Positions 23,821 through 35,190 of a stretch of DNA of 64,000 nt are shown here, one piece after another. Below the pieces are notes generated by a model that had not been told where the DNA came from, searched no databases, and was given only the letters and a program-made list of their open reading frames with translations. The position numbers and the translations under genes are program-made. Source of the stretch: Diphasiastrum complanatum (Eukaryota > Streptophyta > Lycopodiopsida > Lycopodiales > Lycopodiaceae); assembly GCA_029204225.1 (NCBI GenBank), contig CM055094.1, positions 32,103,841 through 32,167,840 on the forward strand. Direction: 5' to 3'. How positions within the stretch are numbered: position 1 is the stretch's first letter; every line of letters starts with the position of its first letter.

Positions 23821-26443
23821 TGAAACTAATATATGTGTTGAATCTCATAATAGAAGTCAAGGAGATCTTGACGCTATAAATGACACACTATCATAGCTAG
23901 AAGATCTACTAGACAAAGTAAGCTTCCACCTTGACTTAACATCTCGTGTGAACCACCTCAAATACGAACTACATAATGTTCACGTAGCTTAGGAGATACC
24001 ACGCCTGGGTTATGGAGAAAATATGAATTCACTATATCTAGAACTTTACTACGGCTTGCAGCCAAGAAAGCTAAACTGCAATGAGAAAAGGATGCTATGT
24101 CTGTCGGTTACCCATTAGAGAGGTATCAAACTGCACGGAAAAGGAGCTCCAGATGATGCAAAGTCAGTAGGCAAAAGTGGGAAAAAAAGAAAGAAAAGAT
24201 ACAAACCAAGCAAGCAATGTGGCGCATAAATCTATGCTTTATTGATTATTTATTCAGGTTGCGTCTAGCACCCAATTTGTCCTACAACAGCAACTACCCA
24301 GGAAGGAGGGAGAAATGCGTGTGTGCCTTGGGAATGCAGATGATGGCAGCCAGCCAGCCAGGGCAAATCGGAAGGGGTAGAGTGGGACCACCCCCGTAAT
24401 TCACGAGATGCTCGTAGTTGATAGCGTGTAGTTGCGAAAGAGCGTGTGTATTTATATACTTATTTATATGGTTCTTTTATGTGAGTGTGTGCGGTGTGTG
24501 GCTGAGCCCGTGAAACACACAAGCCGAACGAGAGAATGACAGTAGTAGTAGTAGTAGTAGTAGTAGAAGAAGAAGAAGAAGAAGTAAGTTGTAACGCACA
24601 TGCAGCATCTGTAGGGGAAGGAAAAATTATGGATCCATAGAAAGCACAAGAATGTTATTTTATTGGTTGCTTCTTACTGTGTGACTCTGTACCTGCTACC
24701 TCCACACAGATATAGAAAGAAGCACTGTGTTTTTCTGAAGGAGCTACTCAATAAATGGTGGCCCCACCTGCAGCTAGCAATATCAAGTTCCATGTAGCTA
24801 ATTGAAAGAGCTAACAGTGGTATTTGTGGAGATTTGGAAAGGATCTTTGCTTTATGAGTTGGGCTTGGGGATCTTTTGTCACCTTATCATGTGGAATCTG
24901 GATGGTAGCTATGCAGCTTTTTCGAAATCTAGATCAAATCTAACCGGAGCAGCTTCACCCCAAACTACAAATCTAACCAAACAGCCTCACCCCAAACTAC
25001 AAATCTGAAGTAATCAAGCGAGTCTCATCATGTCTTGATTTTTAATCAAACATATCTAACATTATGTAATGGCATTTCCAAATATTAGGTAGCTTGTTGC
25101 TCGGTAAATTGCACCAAGAGGTTAATTTATATATGTATCATGAGATGAAGCTAGTAACTCAATTAAGCAAATGCATCATGCATTGAAGATGCTAGAGATG
25201 GGGCTAGAGATGCTTTGGAATTAAGCTATCACTCAAATGTAAGATGTCACTCAAATGTGGGTGGGTCCTAGATGCATTATACTTGCACAAAATATAAGAA
25301 CATATAGTCTGAAATCTTTGGTTTTAGAAGCGTTTGATTGTGCCTTTAAGAAAAAAACAATAGGGTCTAAAATCAAATAATGCACCCATTAAGTACAAGG
25401 AGCTTATTTCTCAAGCTAAGGGTGAAAGGAGGGCCCCATGCTCATCCAATCTTGTAGGGGCACCAATAAGTGACATGATTATCTATCCCTTTTCATGGTG
25501 TGTTTTATATTGTTGGATGAGTTTGGGGCCTTGCTTGCACCATCAACCACGGCGATGAATTATTTCCTCCCATTAAGTACACTTATAGGTGTGTACTAAT
25601 TGTAAATGGGGCTTGAATTTAAGTCGTGGGGTGTCACTCTAACTATGTTACTTCCATGTGCAACATGTGCAAGAGATCTCTTCTCATGTGCACCAAAAAG
25701 AATTGAATCTTTTTCTACCACTTGATTTTCTCCACTTTATCAATCTAGTTATCATTTACTTTTATTTTCCAAGTTACTTAGACTATCAAAGCTAGGTGGT
25801 TTTCTATTCAAGTTGAAAAGTGCACTAGCGATTTGCTTAATGAAAATTAGTTAAGATAATCAATCATTTTTCAATCTAAAAGTTGGAGCTTATGTCAAGA
25901 CTACAAGGTCATGTTGGGTAAGAGTGTTATTGTAGTCATTGTGGCACAAGCCCAAACTTGGCCTGTTGTATCGTTGACATCTTGGAGCTTGACCTCCTTG
26001 TTTAGTTTAGACACATTACTTGATATACAATGTATATATCATACATCAATGCTAGTATAATTAATTCGTGGATAGAACAAAAAGGAAAATTAGAGACATT
26101 CAAGATGATTTTTCAACGTGTCAATAGGGAGCACACACATTTGAAGTATTTTAGATGAAGTTTGTCTAAAAGCTTTTAAAAGGTCATTTGATATATGAGT
26201 ATATTGTCTCTCTAGGTAGCCAATTTAAAAACCAAGGATTACGTTAAAGTAATTCGTAGCATTTCCCAAAAAGTATGCTCATTGTCAATATTTTCCTCTT
26301 ATTTTATCATTGAGCATGTAAGATTCCTCCTCTTTTTTCAACCAATTTTAGACGCTTCCTTTCTTGCTAGTTTCAAAATAAGCTAGTCTTATTTGAAATC
26401 AACCAGATGGTTTTCAAACTTTGTTGGTTCTTCATGAGCATAT
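23821..26443. other. No gene seen
   Basis: About 2.6 kb with only short, motif-free ORFs, apart from a trinucleotide microsatellite listed separately. Confidence 0.5.
24540..24586. repeat. Compound (GTA)n(GAA)n microsatellite
   Basis: About nine GTA repeats are followed by about six GAA repeats. Confidence 0.95.
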
Positions 26444-26818
26444 TGTTACGAGACCGTAACACTACCAACCTAACAATACTTTTAGGTGTAGGTAACCACT
26501 GGGGGTAGAGGACAGTGTAAGTCAGAGGGCATGCATGCATACCATGACTTGGTATGAGGGCCAATAATGCCCATGCAAACACATGCATGACAATAGGGGG
26601 CCATGCAATCCATCAGTGATGGACTGAGACCCTTGGACTGGGACCTTGCATGCATCAGTAACCCATGCATGCAGCATGAACGATGGGTGTCAGCAACAAC
26701 TACCACCTACCGCATGCATTTAAACTCACAATAGGCTAGGAGAGGTATTCTATAAGATGATGGGGCAAGGGAGTGTGAAGAACGCGAAAGAAGAAGAGAG
26801 CATGAATATTGCGGAACA
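26444..26818. repeat. Possible small LTR or terminal-repeat element
   Basis: The left end is a perfect 7 bp inverted repeat with a 4 base loop, TGTTACG-AGAC-CGTAACA, and the right end is GCGGAACA, giving TGTT...AACA termini. The segment includes CATGCA motifs at unusual density and a TATA-like TATTCTATAAGATG. No target duplication or second copy was found, so this is tentative. Confidence 0.25.
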
Positions 26819-26974
26819 ACTCTCCCATTACAATTTGCTGTCAGATGCAAAAACAGTTTAATAGAAAGCTTATGCTAAGTATGATCATAGCTTTAAGTGT
26901 TCTAGTTGCCCAACAGGATTTTAAAAATTAGTTCACACTCACAAAAACGAGAGTACAGTCCACCAAAGAGATTA

Positions 26975-27055
26975 GAAATGGTTTGTGTGTGTGGTATTAC
27001 TGAAAATCAGTTTCAATATGAAGTTTAGTTCTGAAATGGATGGAAGAGCAGTATG
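26975..27055. repeat. Dispersed repeat, copy 2
   Basis: Similar to 14864-14945. It abuts the broken end of the minus-strand gypsy fragment at about 27062. Confidence 0.6.
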
Positions 27056-27061
27056 AAAACT

Positions 27062-27860
27062 TGTAATGTTGTCTAGAGACAGGTTGACTAACAAGAATTA
27101 ACTTTAATTTGTGTTTTATTAACCTAGATGTTGGTAAACCAAGAGGTCATTCAATTGGAAAGACATCTTGAAATTTACTTATGCAATTCACTAAATAACC
27201 AAAAATTAAATCAGTATGTTCAAGACTAAAACATAAAAAATTAATCAATTCTTTATGATCTTGAATCATCACTAGGAAATTCGGCACTTTAATGTTCCAA
27301 GTCTCCAACTTGGCTCTTAAAGCTAGATAAACGTTGTATTTGTGGTTGTTGGCTTGAATTCAAACTGATTTTTTCCACAAGACACAATTTATAAAATTAT
27401 TCATTGAACCACTATGCACCAAAACCCTAACATCTGGATCCACCAGTATTGTGTTCCTTAAACAAAATAAATCATTATGCAAGAAAGAAGTTACACTAAC
27501 AAAACACTCACACTTACAATTAACCATGTTAATTTCCAAAATTTTAACTTTTCAACCAAGGATCTCGATTATCATTGCTACAAGTTTCCTTCTTTTAAAA
27601 CAAAACGTCGTCGTATGTCCAAGCTTGTTGCAAACATAGTAAACTTTCATTTTTTTTAGCCTAAACATGGGATATAAATTTTTTTCGTTTTCTTCTTAGT
27701 GCACCAATTCGTCAGAATACTTCTAAGCTCAATCTAGACCTCGCTTATTTATTTCCTTTCATGGTTTAGAAGTAGACGAAATTTGTTGAAATTGTATTCT
27801 GGATGTCACAATAGTGAAATCATATGCTTTTGCAAACCGACAAAGCCCAACTATTAATGG
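27062..27860 (-). pseudogene. Ty3/gypsy gag end, protease and start of RT
   Basis: Read from high to low coordinates on the minus strand. First comes a gag zinc knuckle, YYVCNKLGHTTTFC (about 27605-27655), in which the first Cys of CX2CX4HX4C has become Tyr. After a linker comes the protease site LVHSGSMNNFI (about 27400), in which the catalytic Asp of DSGS is His. Finally comes KFQDVFPIE, stop, PLGLPTSRLIKHKLKL (about 27110-27190), the conserved junction from protease to reverse transcriptase in gypsy elements. Frame is largely kept across the relic, with scattered stops. Both the Tyr and the His substitution are single-base changes, so the element decayed after insertion. It ends abruptly at the dispersed repeat at 27055. 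Confidence 0.8.
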
Positions 27861-28892
27861 GTTTACAAGATGAAGTAGCCAATGACAAAATATAATCACT
27901 TATCCTTTAGTGTTATAAGTAATCTTAAGCTTTAATCTCTCACTTCCAACTTTCCTAACAGTTGTATTGCAAAGTATATGACATAATGTAATTAGTGATG
28001 ATGGGTTGGGACACAAAATTCAGTGAAAATAATGGATAACATATCTAATTGAAATGACCACATTCTTAGTGCCTCTCTTGTTCTTGACAATACCATATGT
28101 TTCTCTCTCACTACCCATGGAATGACTCCCTTTCTCATCTAGTCCAACTTCATGAAGGCTACAACCGATCTGCTCATCTAGCAACACACTTGCCTCATAG
28201 TAGCCTCACTAGTATCAATGTCCACAAGCCATAATGGTATGATGGTATGATCCAACTAAACAACATCTTCAAGACATGCTAGATAATAATATATACTCGT
28301 AGTTGATATTTTCAATTACTTTCCAAGAAAACCAGTTACCTATACCTCAATAACAACACCCGGTAAATATTTTATGGCTTTTTAAAAAAATGGCCAGTTG
28401 TAAAAAATAGCCGGTATGACCGTGCTAAAATCTCACCATGTACTGAGTCCATTTTTACTAATATCTGATCACTCAAGTGTATTTTTCAGGGAAACCGTGT
28501 TGTCGTGGGAGCCCTAGTCATGAATGTCGAAAAAGTCAACCACAGAAGGAAAAACCAAGAAAGAAAAATTTTGGGCTAAAATGGGACCGACAAATACGGA
28601 GTCAGTGTCAAGGAGTCACAAAAACCCTAACGGCAAAGTTTGGGCAATTTATGGGCAATTAATGAAATATGCGGGCCAAGTAGTTATCCAACAGACCAAA
28701 AACCCACACAAATGAGCAGCAGGAGCACACGGCCCTTGAAAAATCGAAGAAAGGCCGAAAACACAGGTACCCAAAGAAACACGAAGGCCAGGCTACTAAT
28801 AATAGGGGTTGAAAAAGGGCCTCAACTAAAATTTGGATAATAAATGCCAAAACACCTTGGAAGCTATAAAAATTGGGAGGTACATCCACTAG
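27861..28892. other. No gene seen
   Basis: Some of this may be upstream gag of the minus-strand gypsy relic, but no motif is clear. The right end borders the foldback unit. Confidence 0.45.
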
Positions 28893-29988
28893 CCATTGAC
28901 ATTTTGGGCTTCTAGGGTGTACAAAAGAGAAAACTTGAATGGCCTCCTAGCCTTTGCCAAAAATGGCATCTTGGCTAGTTCTGGAAGAGAGCCAAAAAAA
29001 GAACCACTCCCCCCACTCTCTTATGGAGGCCACTAGGTGTACTATCAAATGGGTTGGGGACAAATGGCAAAGAGGGCTTGAAGGGCATGAAGAATGGCAA
29101 GATGACATTGTGAAGGGGATGCATTGGATTTTCCTATAAGAAGGAGCCAACTCCTTGTATTACAAATGTTAGTACTTGTGTATGTTAGTACTGTTGTGTG
29201 TTAGTATTTTTAGGAGTGGGTATGTTTGAGAGTTGAGAGTTGTAGTTGTCTTGTGATTTGAGAGTGATGTTACTTACTATGCTTGCTTGCTCATATTGAG
29301 GAGTTGAGAGATTGTGGTTGTTTGTGTTGATTGCTTGGACCTCATTACTAGTGTGACTTCATAGTTGAGTGCTTCAAATTACTTGGAGAGGATGTTTACT
29401 TGTTTTTGTTGAGAAGATTGATGGGTGGTGAGGGTTGGTTGGTTGGTTCTAGTCCATTGTCATACTAGTAGGCTTATATCTTCAATGAGTGGGATGGATT
29501 GCTTGAGGGCTTGGTGTGAGTGATGATGGGTTGCTGATTTCTTTTAGCCATTGTATCTTTTTGGCCTGTTCTTTTTTTTTACAGACTTTCGGTTCAGTTT
29601 TCTCTCAACTGAACCGTTAACATTTCAATCGCACCCTTCATATTCTATAAACTTTAATTTTCTTCATTTTCTCTTTTTACACCAATTCGATCGGAGACGC
29701 GTAAAGTGGAGAAAACTGTGTCAACATGCCTGGCTCTGATTTTTGCTACAAGGTCCATGACTAGCGTTTCCACGCAACGGCTACCTAATGGCACATTGAG
29801 GTAAGACTCACACTTTTCACAATCAGTTTATCTTCATGATGCCATTTTTTCGTATGCTGTCTTCTTTCAGTTGGAATAGACTGTGGTATGTAGCCATAAA
29901 TAGTTTTGGTTTGAAGAAGGGTTTCTGAAGTATTTTCGTTAATTTTGAGTTTTAAGAATTGATTGTACTTTTTTAAAACGATAAAACT
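28893..29988 (+). repeat. Foldback left arm
   Basis: It contains repeats of TTAGTACT/TTAGTATT near 29167-29210, a pyrimidine-rich stretch, and a short segment starting ATGCCTGGCTCTGATTTT and ending GAG|GTAAGA that resembles a first exon with a splice donor. All of these are conserved in the right arm. Indels of 8-25 bases distinguish the arms. Confidence 0.8.
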
Positions 29989-32160
29989 GTTAGGGCCTAT
30001 TTTGACGGGGGGTTGTGTTGTAAAGCTAACTTTATAAGCTTTACTTTCGGTGCCAACATTGTCCCCGATTCCAGCAGCGCCCCAGCTGCTCCCGGCACCA
30101 ACGGCGCCGGCGCCGCTTTCGGTGCCACTGTGACCAGAATCCAGCCGGCGCCAAGTTCCTATGGCTGAAAATCTTTGATCGGTTCTAGCGAAGTCCAGAG
30201 AGCTCAGATCGATGTGCAATCACCTCACACGATCTAGGCATGATTAAAGGAAGCCTGGGGATCCATAAAATCTAGAGAGAGAAAATCCTAGAGAGAGAAA
30301 AAAACGTGCTTTACCAGCCTGGGTAGAGTGCTTGCTATGAGGGGGGGTGCCGAATCCCACCAATACTATAGGGGAGTGCGGGTTGCGACTCAGGACGAGC
30401 TCCAACCAAGTCTCAGCCTCCCTTGCTTGAATGTTGTCGTGGCTCTCGCCTTGGCATGCTAGCGCCCCGGAGACTAGGGTCGGTCACACACTTGAAATGT
30501 AACCTTCTCAGATTTATCAATAAAGTGGGATTTTTCTCAAACTGACTTTGATTACCTTCTGGGTTTCAGTGTTCGGTATAAGCGCCAGTTGTAAGGCCAC
30601 TTCAAAAATTTTAAGTTGGCACATAGCTGAGGGTCGTATCCCGGGACGCCAGCGAGATGTCGTCGAGACCATTCGGTCCGTGGCGCCAGCGGTATGCTGT
30701 CGGGACCATTTGCTCCAGGAACTGTTTGTCTTCATATTTGTCGCGGCTTGTGGTTCTGAGTGTTCCTTGCATGAACGTGAATGGGTTAAGCTCTTGGGGA
30801 ACGGGCTCTAACCTGTCGGCTGAGTTGGATGGCTTGCTTGGGTGGAAGTTACCTGTCTATGGTCGTCCAGTCTGGCGTGGCACCAGGTTGGCTTCCAGTG
30901 CTCGTGACGAAGCTTTCAGTTGGTTAAGTCTGATGTAAGTCAGACCACTTGCTTGGAATGGATGTTACTCGTTTGTAACGGAGCTTCGAGTTGGTTAAGT
31001 TTGATGTATGTCGGGCGTCTTGCTTGGAGGGAAGTCACCCACATCGGGACCCCTGATCTAGCATGGCACCAGGTTGGATCTCAATGTTGGTTTTCGGAAC
31101 TTCAAGTTCGTTAAGTTTGATCGTTGTTGGCGAGTTGGCTGCTTGTATGTCAAGTGGGTTTGGATGGCAAGAGTTGAAGGCTGGGAAGCTAAGTCGTGGT
31201 TCCCAGCTCCCTTTGGGATGCCTGTGCTACAGGTTGGTCCAGCCAAAACGTCCTAAAAGGGTCAAGGGGCCCCACCTCTAATGGCGGTTCGGCCCTACGT
31301 GAGCAATAGAGGATTTGCCACTTCCAACCCTGATGGCCTTCTCTATTGCCCCGTGCTCCCCAACCGATGAGGGTTTTCCAAGCTCTCAGAGATACGGTTG
31401 CAAGGAGGGGGTGTTGTCGATTTTGGTGCAATGATTCACTAGCTTTCTAGGGTTATGGGTTTGTAAATCTTCTTATCACGAATTCGCATAAGGATCTTGC
31501 TAATGTCTCTTTTCCCATTGAATTCGGCTTACAGTTAGTAAAAATCTTACATGGGCTTGAAACCAATTTATTGTCTATGACGTGCTTGTGGGATGAAGTT
31601 ATACACACGGCTTTGTTTGATAAGCGGTGGTATTTTCGCCAACCATCAGGTCTAGGTATTTCGCTAGACAGTACTGATGGCGGGTGTGACTAGTGTGAGG
31701 CTTAACCAAGGCGGTGTATTTCAACCGCGGATGGTGGACGGCCCGCTCTGGTGTTTCACAGAGGTCGGGTTCAGTTGATATGTTTCATAATTGACAAAAC
31801 TCGAAAAAACGTTTCACAACTTGACGATTATGTATAGTCATTTTACTAACCGAAAAATATGCCAGACGACTTAGTAAAACATCAAATTGTGCAAAAATCT
31901 TTTTCTTACTCTTCCCTAACACATGTACTCCAATGCGACGTTAAGAACACATGACCCAAATTTTTTCTAGTTTCATACATTGAAAACAACAACAAATAGG
32001 TAAATCACTCATATATACCCACAGCCTAGTTATAATCTCAACCCAATTTTTGTACTCGTGATAGTGCCAAATGCCTCAGTATTAATATCAAAACTAGTTA
32101 TTCGGTTAAGGAAATGCGATGAACGATGGACTCAAACATAATACACACCCAACAATAATG
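29989..32160. other. GC-rich interior of the foldback unit, non-coding
   Basis: No protein domain is recognisable. It includes a GGCACCAACGGCGCCGGCGCCG block near 30091-30112. It also has an imperfect direct repeat, with GAAGCTTTCAGTTGGTTAAG at 30909, GGAGCTTCGAGTTGGTTAAG at 30980 and GAACTTCAAGTTCGTTAAG at 31097. Composition and repeat content differ from both arms. Confidence 0.5.
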
Positions 32161-33218
32161 GTTTTATCGTTTTAAGAAAGTACGATCAATTCTGAAAACT
32201 CAAAATCAACGAAAATACTTCAGAAACCCTTCTTCAAACCAAAACTATCAATGGCTACACACCACACTCTATTCCAACTGAAAGAAGACAACGTACGAAA
32301 AAAAGGCATCATGAAGATAAACTTATTGTGAAAAGTGTGAGTCTTACCTCAATGTGCCATTAGGTAGCCGTTGCGTGGAAACTCTAGTCATGAACCTTGT
32401 AGCAAAAATCAGAGCCAGGCATGTTAACGCAGTTTCTCCACTTTATGCGTGTCTGATTGAATTGGCGTAAAAAGAGAAAATGAAAAAAATAAAAGTTTTT
32501 AGAATATGAACGGTGCGATTGAGAGAAAACGGAATCAAAAGTCTGTAAAAAAAACAGGCCAGAAAGATACAATGGGTAAAAAAATCAACAACCCATCACT
32601 CACACCAAGCCCTCAAGCAAACCATCTCACTCATTCAAGATATAAGCCTACTAGTATGCCAATAGACTACAACCAACCAACCAACCTTCACCATGAAATC
32701 ACTCTCACCCATCAATCCTCTCAACAAAAGCAAGTAAACATCCTCTCCAAGTAATTTGAAGCAGTCAACTATGAATTCACACTAGTAATGAGGTCCACAA
32801 TCTTTCAATTCCTCAATATGAGCAAGCAAACATAGTAAGTAACATCACTCCCAAACCACAAGACAACTACAACTCTCAACTCTCAAACATACCCACTCCT
32901 AAAAATACTAACACACAAAAGTACTAACATACACAAGTACTAACATTTGAAATACAAGGAGTTGGCTCCTTCTTATAGGAAAATCCAATGCATCCCCTTC
33001 ACAATGCCATCTTGTCATTCTTCATGCCCTTCAAGCCCTCTTTGCCATTTGTTCCCAACTCATTTGATAGTACACCTAGTGGCCTCCATAAGAGAGTGTG
33101 GGAGTGGTGCATTCAAGGTTCTTTTCCAAAACTAGCCAAGATGCCATTTTTGTCAAAGGCTAGGGAAGCCATTCAAGTTTCCCCTTTTGTACACCCTAGA
33201 AGCCCAAAATGTCAATGG
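32161..33218 (-). repeat. Foldback right arm
   Basis: Inverted copy of the left arm. The outer end reads GCCCAAAATGTCAATGG on the plus strand. Most differences from the left arm are single substitutions and small indels. Confidence 0.8.
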
Positions 33219-33402
33219 AAGATGGTCCAAAGTTGGCAATGAATGGAAAGAATTGGATCAAGATTTTAAAGTGAATCATGTGAAGCAAAATGATTCTACT
33301 CTTACAACAATTGAGGTGGAGGAAGATTGGACACTCAATCACATTCGATCAGAGCTTACCTTGTTGCAATATGATATTCCTGAACAATTTTGTTTTTGAC
33401 TC
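33219..33402 (+). other. Exon-like open stretch next to the foldback, unidentified
   Basis: The frame continuing from the foldback edge to the stop near 33397 reads as a plausible acidic protein segment (TTIEVEEDWTLNHIRSEL, YDIPEQFCF). No family was recognised. It may be an exon fragment of a host gene interrupted by the foldback, or chance. The next 500 bases hold nothing recognisable. Confidence 0.2.
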
Positions 33403-33903
33403 AATGAGAGATTGGTAGGTGTATGTGTGTATTCTTTAATACACATTTGAAATGACTTTCAATGATTTTATTTAAACTTGTTTTAGTGTTTTCAGTATTT
33501 TGTGATTGCATTTAAAATAATCTCAATGTTGATATTGTTTAACAAGTTTTTTTGATGTATAGCTAACACCAAGACAAGAAAATCACATACAATGCAAGGA
33601 TTTAAATAGAAGAGTAGAAATTGTCAAAACTGCATAAACATTGGGATGGTAGACATGCAACAATGTACCTTTCAAAAAAATCAATACAAAATTGTCTCAA
33701 ATGACTTCAAGATTTCATCGAGCAAGTAGTATTCAGTATTTTGAAAAATGTACATTGTTCTTAAAATCGAAATAAAATATTTGTGGCTTTCAATAATATC
33801 CCACTTTCCAGTTTTCTATCTATTCTATGCATCATCACGTGATGATATCTTTCTATACATTTGTATTTTATATCAACAAGTGTCGGAACTTATATTTCAA
33901 TAT

Positions 33904-34498
33904 TTACATTTCAATCATAAGTGTCTGCAGTAGGTCCTCAAGCACCGCAACCTCACTATCCACCTCTGGGACAGCTTCATCCGCGACACCTTCATACTTG
34001 TAGGGCCTTGCAGAGGATAGTAGGATTTGCAACATTTCGTGTCGGAACTGATGAACAACACTTGTTGATACTTCAGGACATTGGAATTGCAATTTAAAAC
34101 ATCGAGTGTATGTATTAGCCACTGTCAAAAAATATATAATTATACAAAGTTAACATAATATCATCATAATACTGAAATTTACCTCACATATATTAGCATT
34201 TGGTGTTTGCAGCATATACCAATCCAAGAATGATTTAACATTCCAAATGAAAAACCATCTGCAGTTGAAAGCATTATCTTGTTGCGAAGACTGAAAGATT
34301 ACAGTGAAAAATTATTAAATTATAATTCAATATAATTTTAAACTCCATGCCATCATGTAAATAAAAAACGTGAAAAGATCCTTTTACCTTTGCATCAACA
34401 ATCTCCATGTTGGTATTTACAATTAGCCCATCTGATTTGGGCAATAGCTCCACCATCCTCTTGTATGTATTCGATATGCATTTTAAAATTAAAATCAT
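33904..34498 (-). CDS. Candidate spliced exons of an unidentified gene
   Basis: The minus strand shows consecutive canonical splice signals. An exon of 111 bp (34498-34388) ends AAG|GTAAAAGG. A T-rich 97 bp intron ends CTTTCAG. An exon of 108 bp (34290-34183) is open as 36 codons including FNCRWFFIWNVKSFLDWY and ends GAG|GTAAAT. A 61 bp intron ends TTTGACAG. The last block, from 34121, is open in two frames, one of which ends acidic (DEAVPEVDSEVAVLEDLL) at 33904. The two complete exons are multiples of three and join in phase; the phase into the last exon is ambiguous. The protein was not recognised. This is the only place in the window with intron-like structure. A decayed gene, or a gene fragment carried by a transposon, is possible. 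Confidence 0.4.
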
Positions 34499-34644
34499 CT
34501 ATACAAAACAAAAACTCTCCTTGGAGATCGTCTATTATTTTGGCTATATACATATCAAAATCAATATATCTTTCAAAATCAAAGAATGTGTCTTTTGGAT
34601 CATTGGGGAGTCTGATATGCAACTCTTTGTCAGTTGCATCAAGA

Positions 34645-34956
34645 TCATATACAATCTTGTCCACCACTGTGAATTGTCGAGGTAGTTGCCACATCTCTTT
34701 TAACGGGGAGAGGCAAGGGTGAAGAGTTGGGAGACCTAGGCTTGGGTTTTGACTGCTTGTGGGCTGTGCTTGCTTTCTCTTTTTTCAGTGGGACAGGCTT
34801 CCTTTCAAGAGGAACTTGCCTCTGTGTGAAGCCTGACTTAAAAATGCTGTCATAGGTGTTCTGAAGCCTCATGACAAGATCAAGCACATCTTTGGGTATC
34901 AGCATCACCCTCTTGGCATGTATCGAGCACAAGATCGAATCCTCAAACATTTTAGT
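34645..34956 (-). pseudogene. Histone H3-like C-terminal segment fused to a basic tail
   Basis: On the minus strand a stretch at about 34950-34864 reads MFEDSILCSIHAKRV and then MLIPKDVLDLVMRLQ. This aligns with the last part of the H3 histone fold, where canonical H3 has [22 protein letters not shown]. The preceding bases fit an acceptor (GACTTCCAG|ACTAAAATG at 34956). The canonical ARRIRGERA end is replaced by a Lys/Pro-rich tail (RKPVPLKKEKAS, KPKPRSPNSS) ending at a stop at 34645. The N-terminal tail and helices 1-2 of H3 were not found upstream, where a copia LTR begins at 35191. It could be an exon of a divergent H3 variant gene, a captured gene fragment, or a relic. A second open frame (34694-34395; motifs KIVYDLDATDKELHIRLP, DFERYIDFDMYI) overlaps its end and may be the next exon. 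Confidence 0.5.
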
Positions 34957-35190
34957 CTGGAAGTCCTTGTATGCAATATGTGTGAAGGATTTTAGATCAT
35001 TCAAGATCCAAATTCATGTCCCTGATCTTTGGTTACAAAAAAGAGCAAACCAACAATCCTGCCAATGTAGAAAAATCAACATCTACATACAAAATGAGAT
35101 GCAAACTCTAAGAGATACTGATCAAACATGAACCAAAACATAAAATATAGTTGTTGTTCGTACAATTACAATACCCTACTGTATCTCACA

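Larger units (their letters stand above)
28893..33218. mobile_element. Foldback-like element with ~1.1 kb terminal inverted repeats
   Basis: The left arm 28893-29988 and the right arm 32161-33218 are inverted copies of each other, about 90% identical by eye, and similarity stops sharply at CCATTGACATTTTGGGC on both outer sides. The interior is 2.2 kb, more GC-rich, and contains no transposase. Long inverted termini around a non-coding core fit a foldback or Mutator-like non-autonomous DNA transposon. No matching target duplication was seen directly outside the arms (ATCCACTAG left, AAGATGGTC right), so an inverted duplication formed by repair is the alternative. Confidence 0.6.

Noticed and set aside
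24464-24649. Minus-strand ORF with poly-Tyr and poly-Phe
   Set aside because: Translation of the (GTA)n(GAA)n microsatellite.
29785-30219. 144-codon minus-strand ORF spanning the left foldback arm and core
   Set aside because: It crosses the arm/core junction, the core part is low-complexity Gly/Ala/Ser from GC-rich repeats, and the right arm breaks the frame with a stop. Only the arm part is noted as possibly meaningful.
30548-31281. Several 60-90 codon ORFs in the foldback core
   Set aside because: Overlapping frames on both strands in GC-rich repeated DNA; no motifs and no consistent frame.
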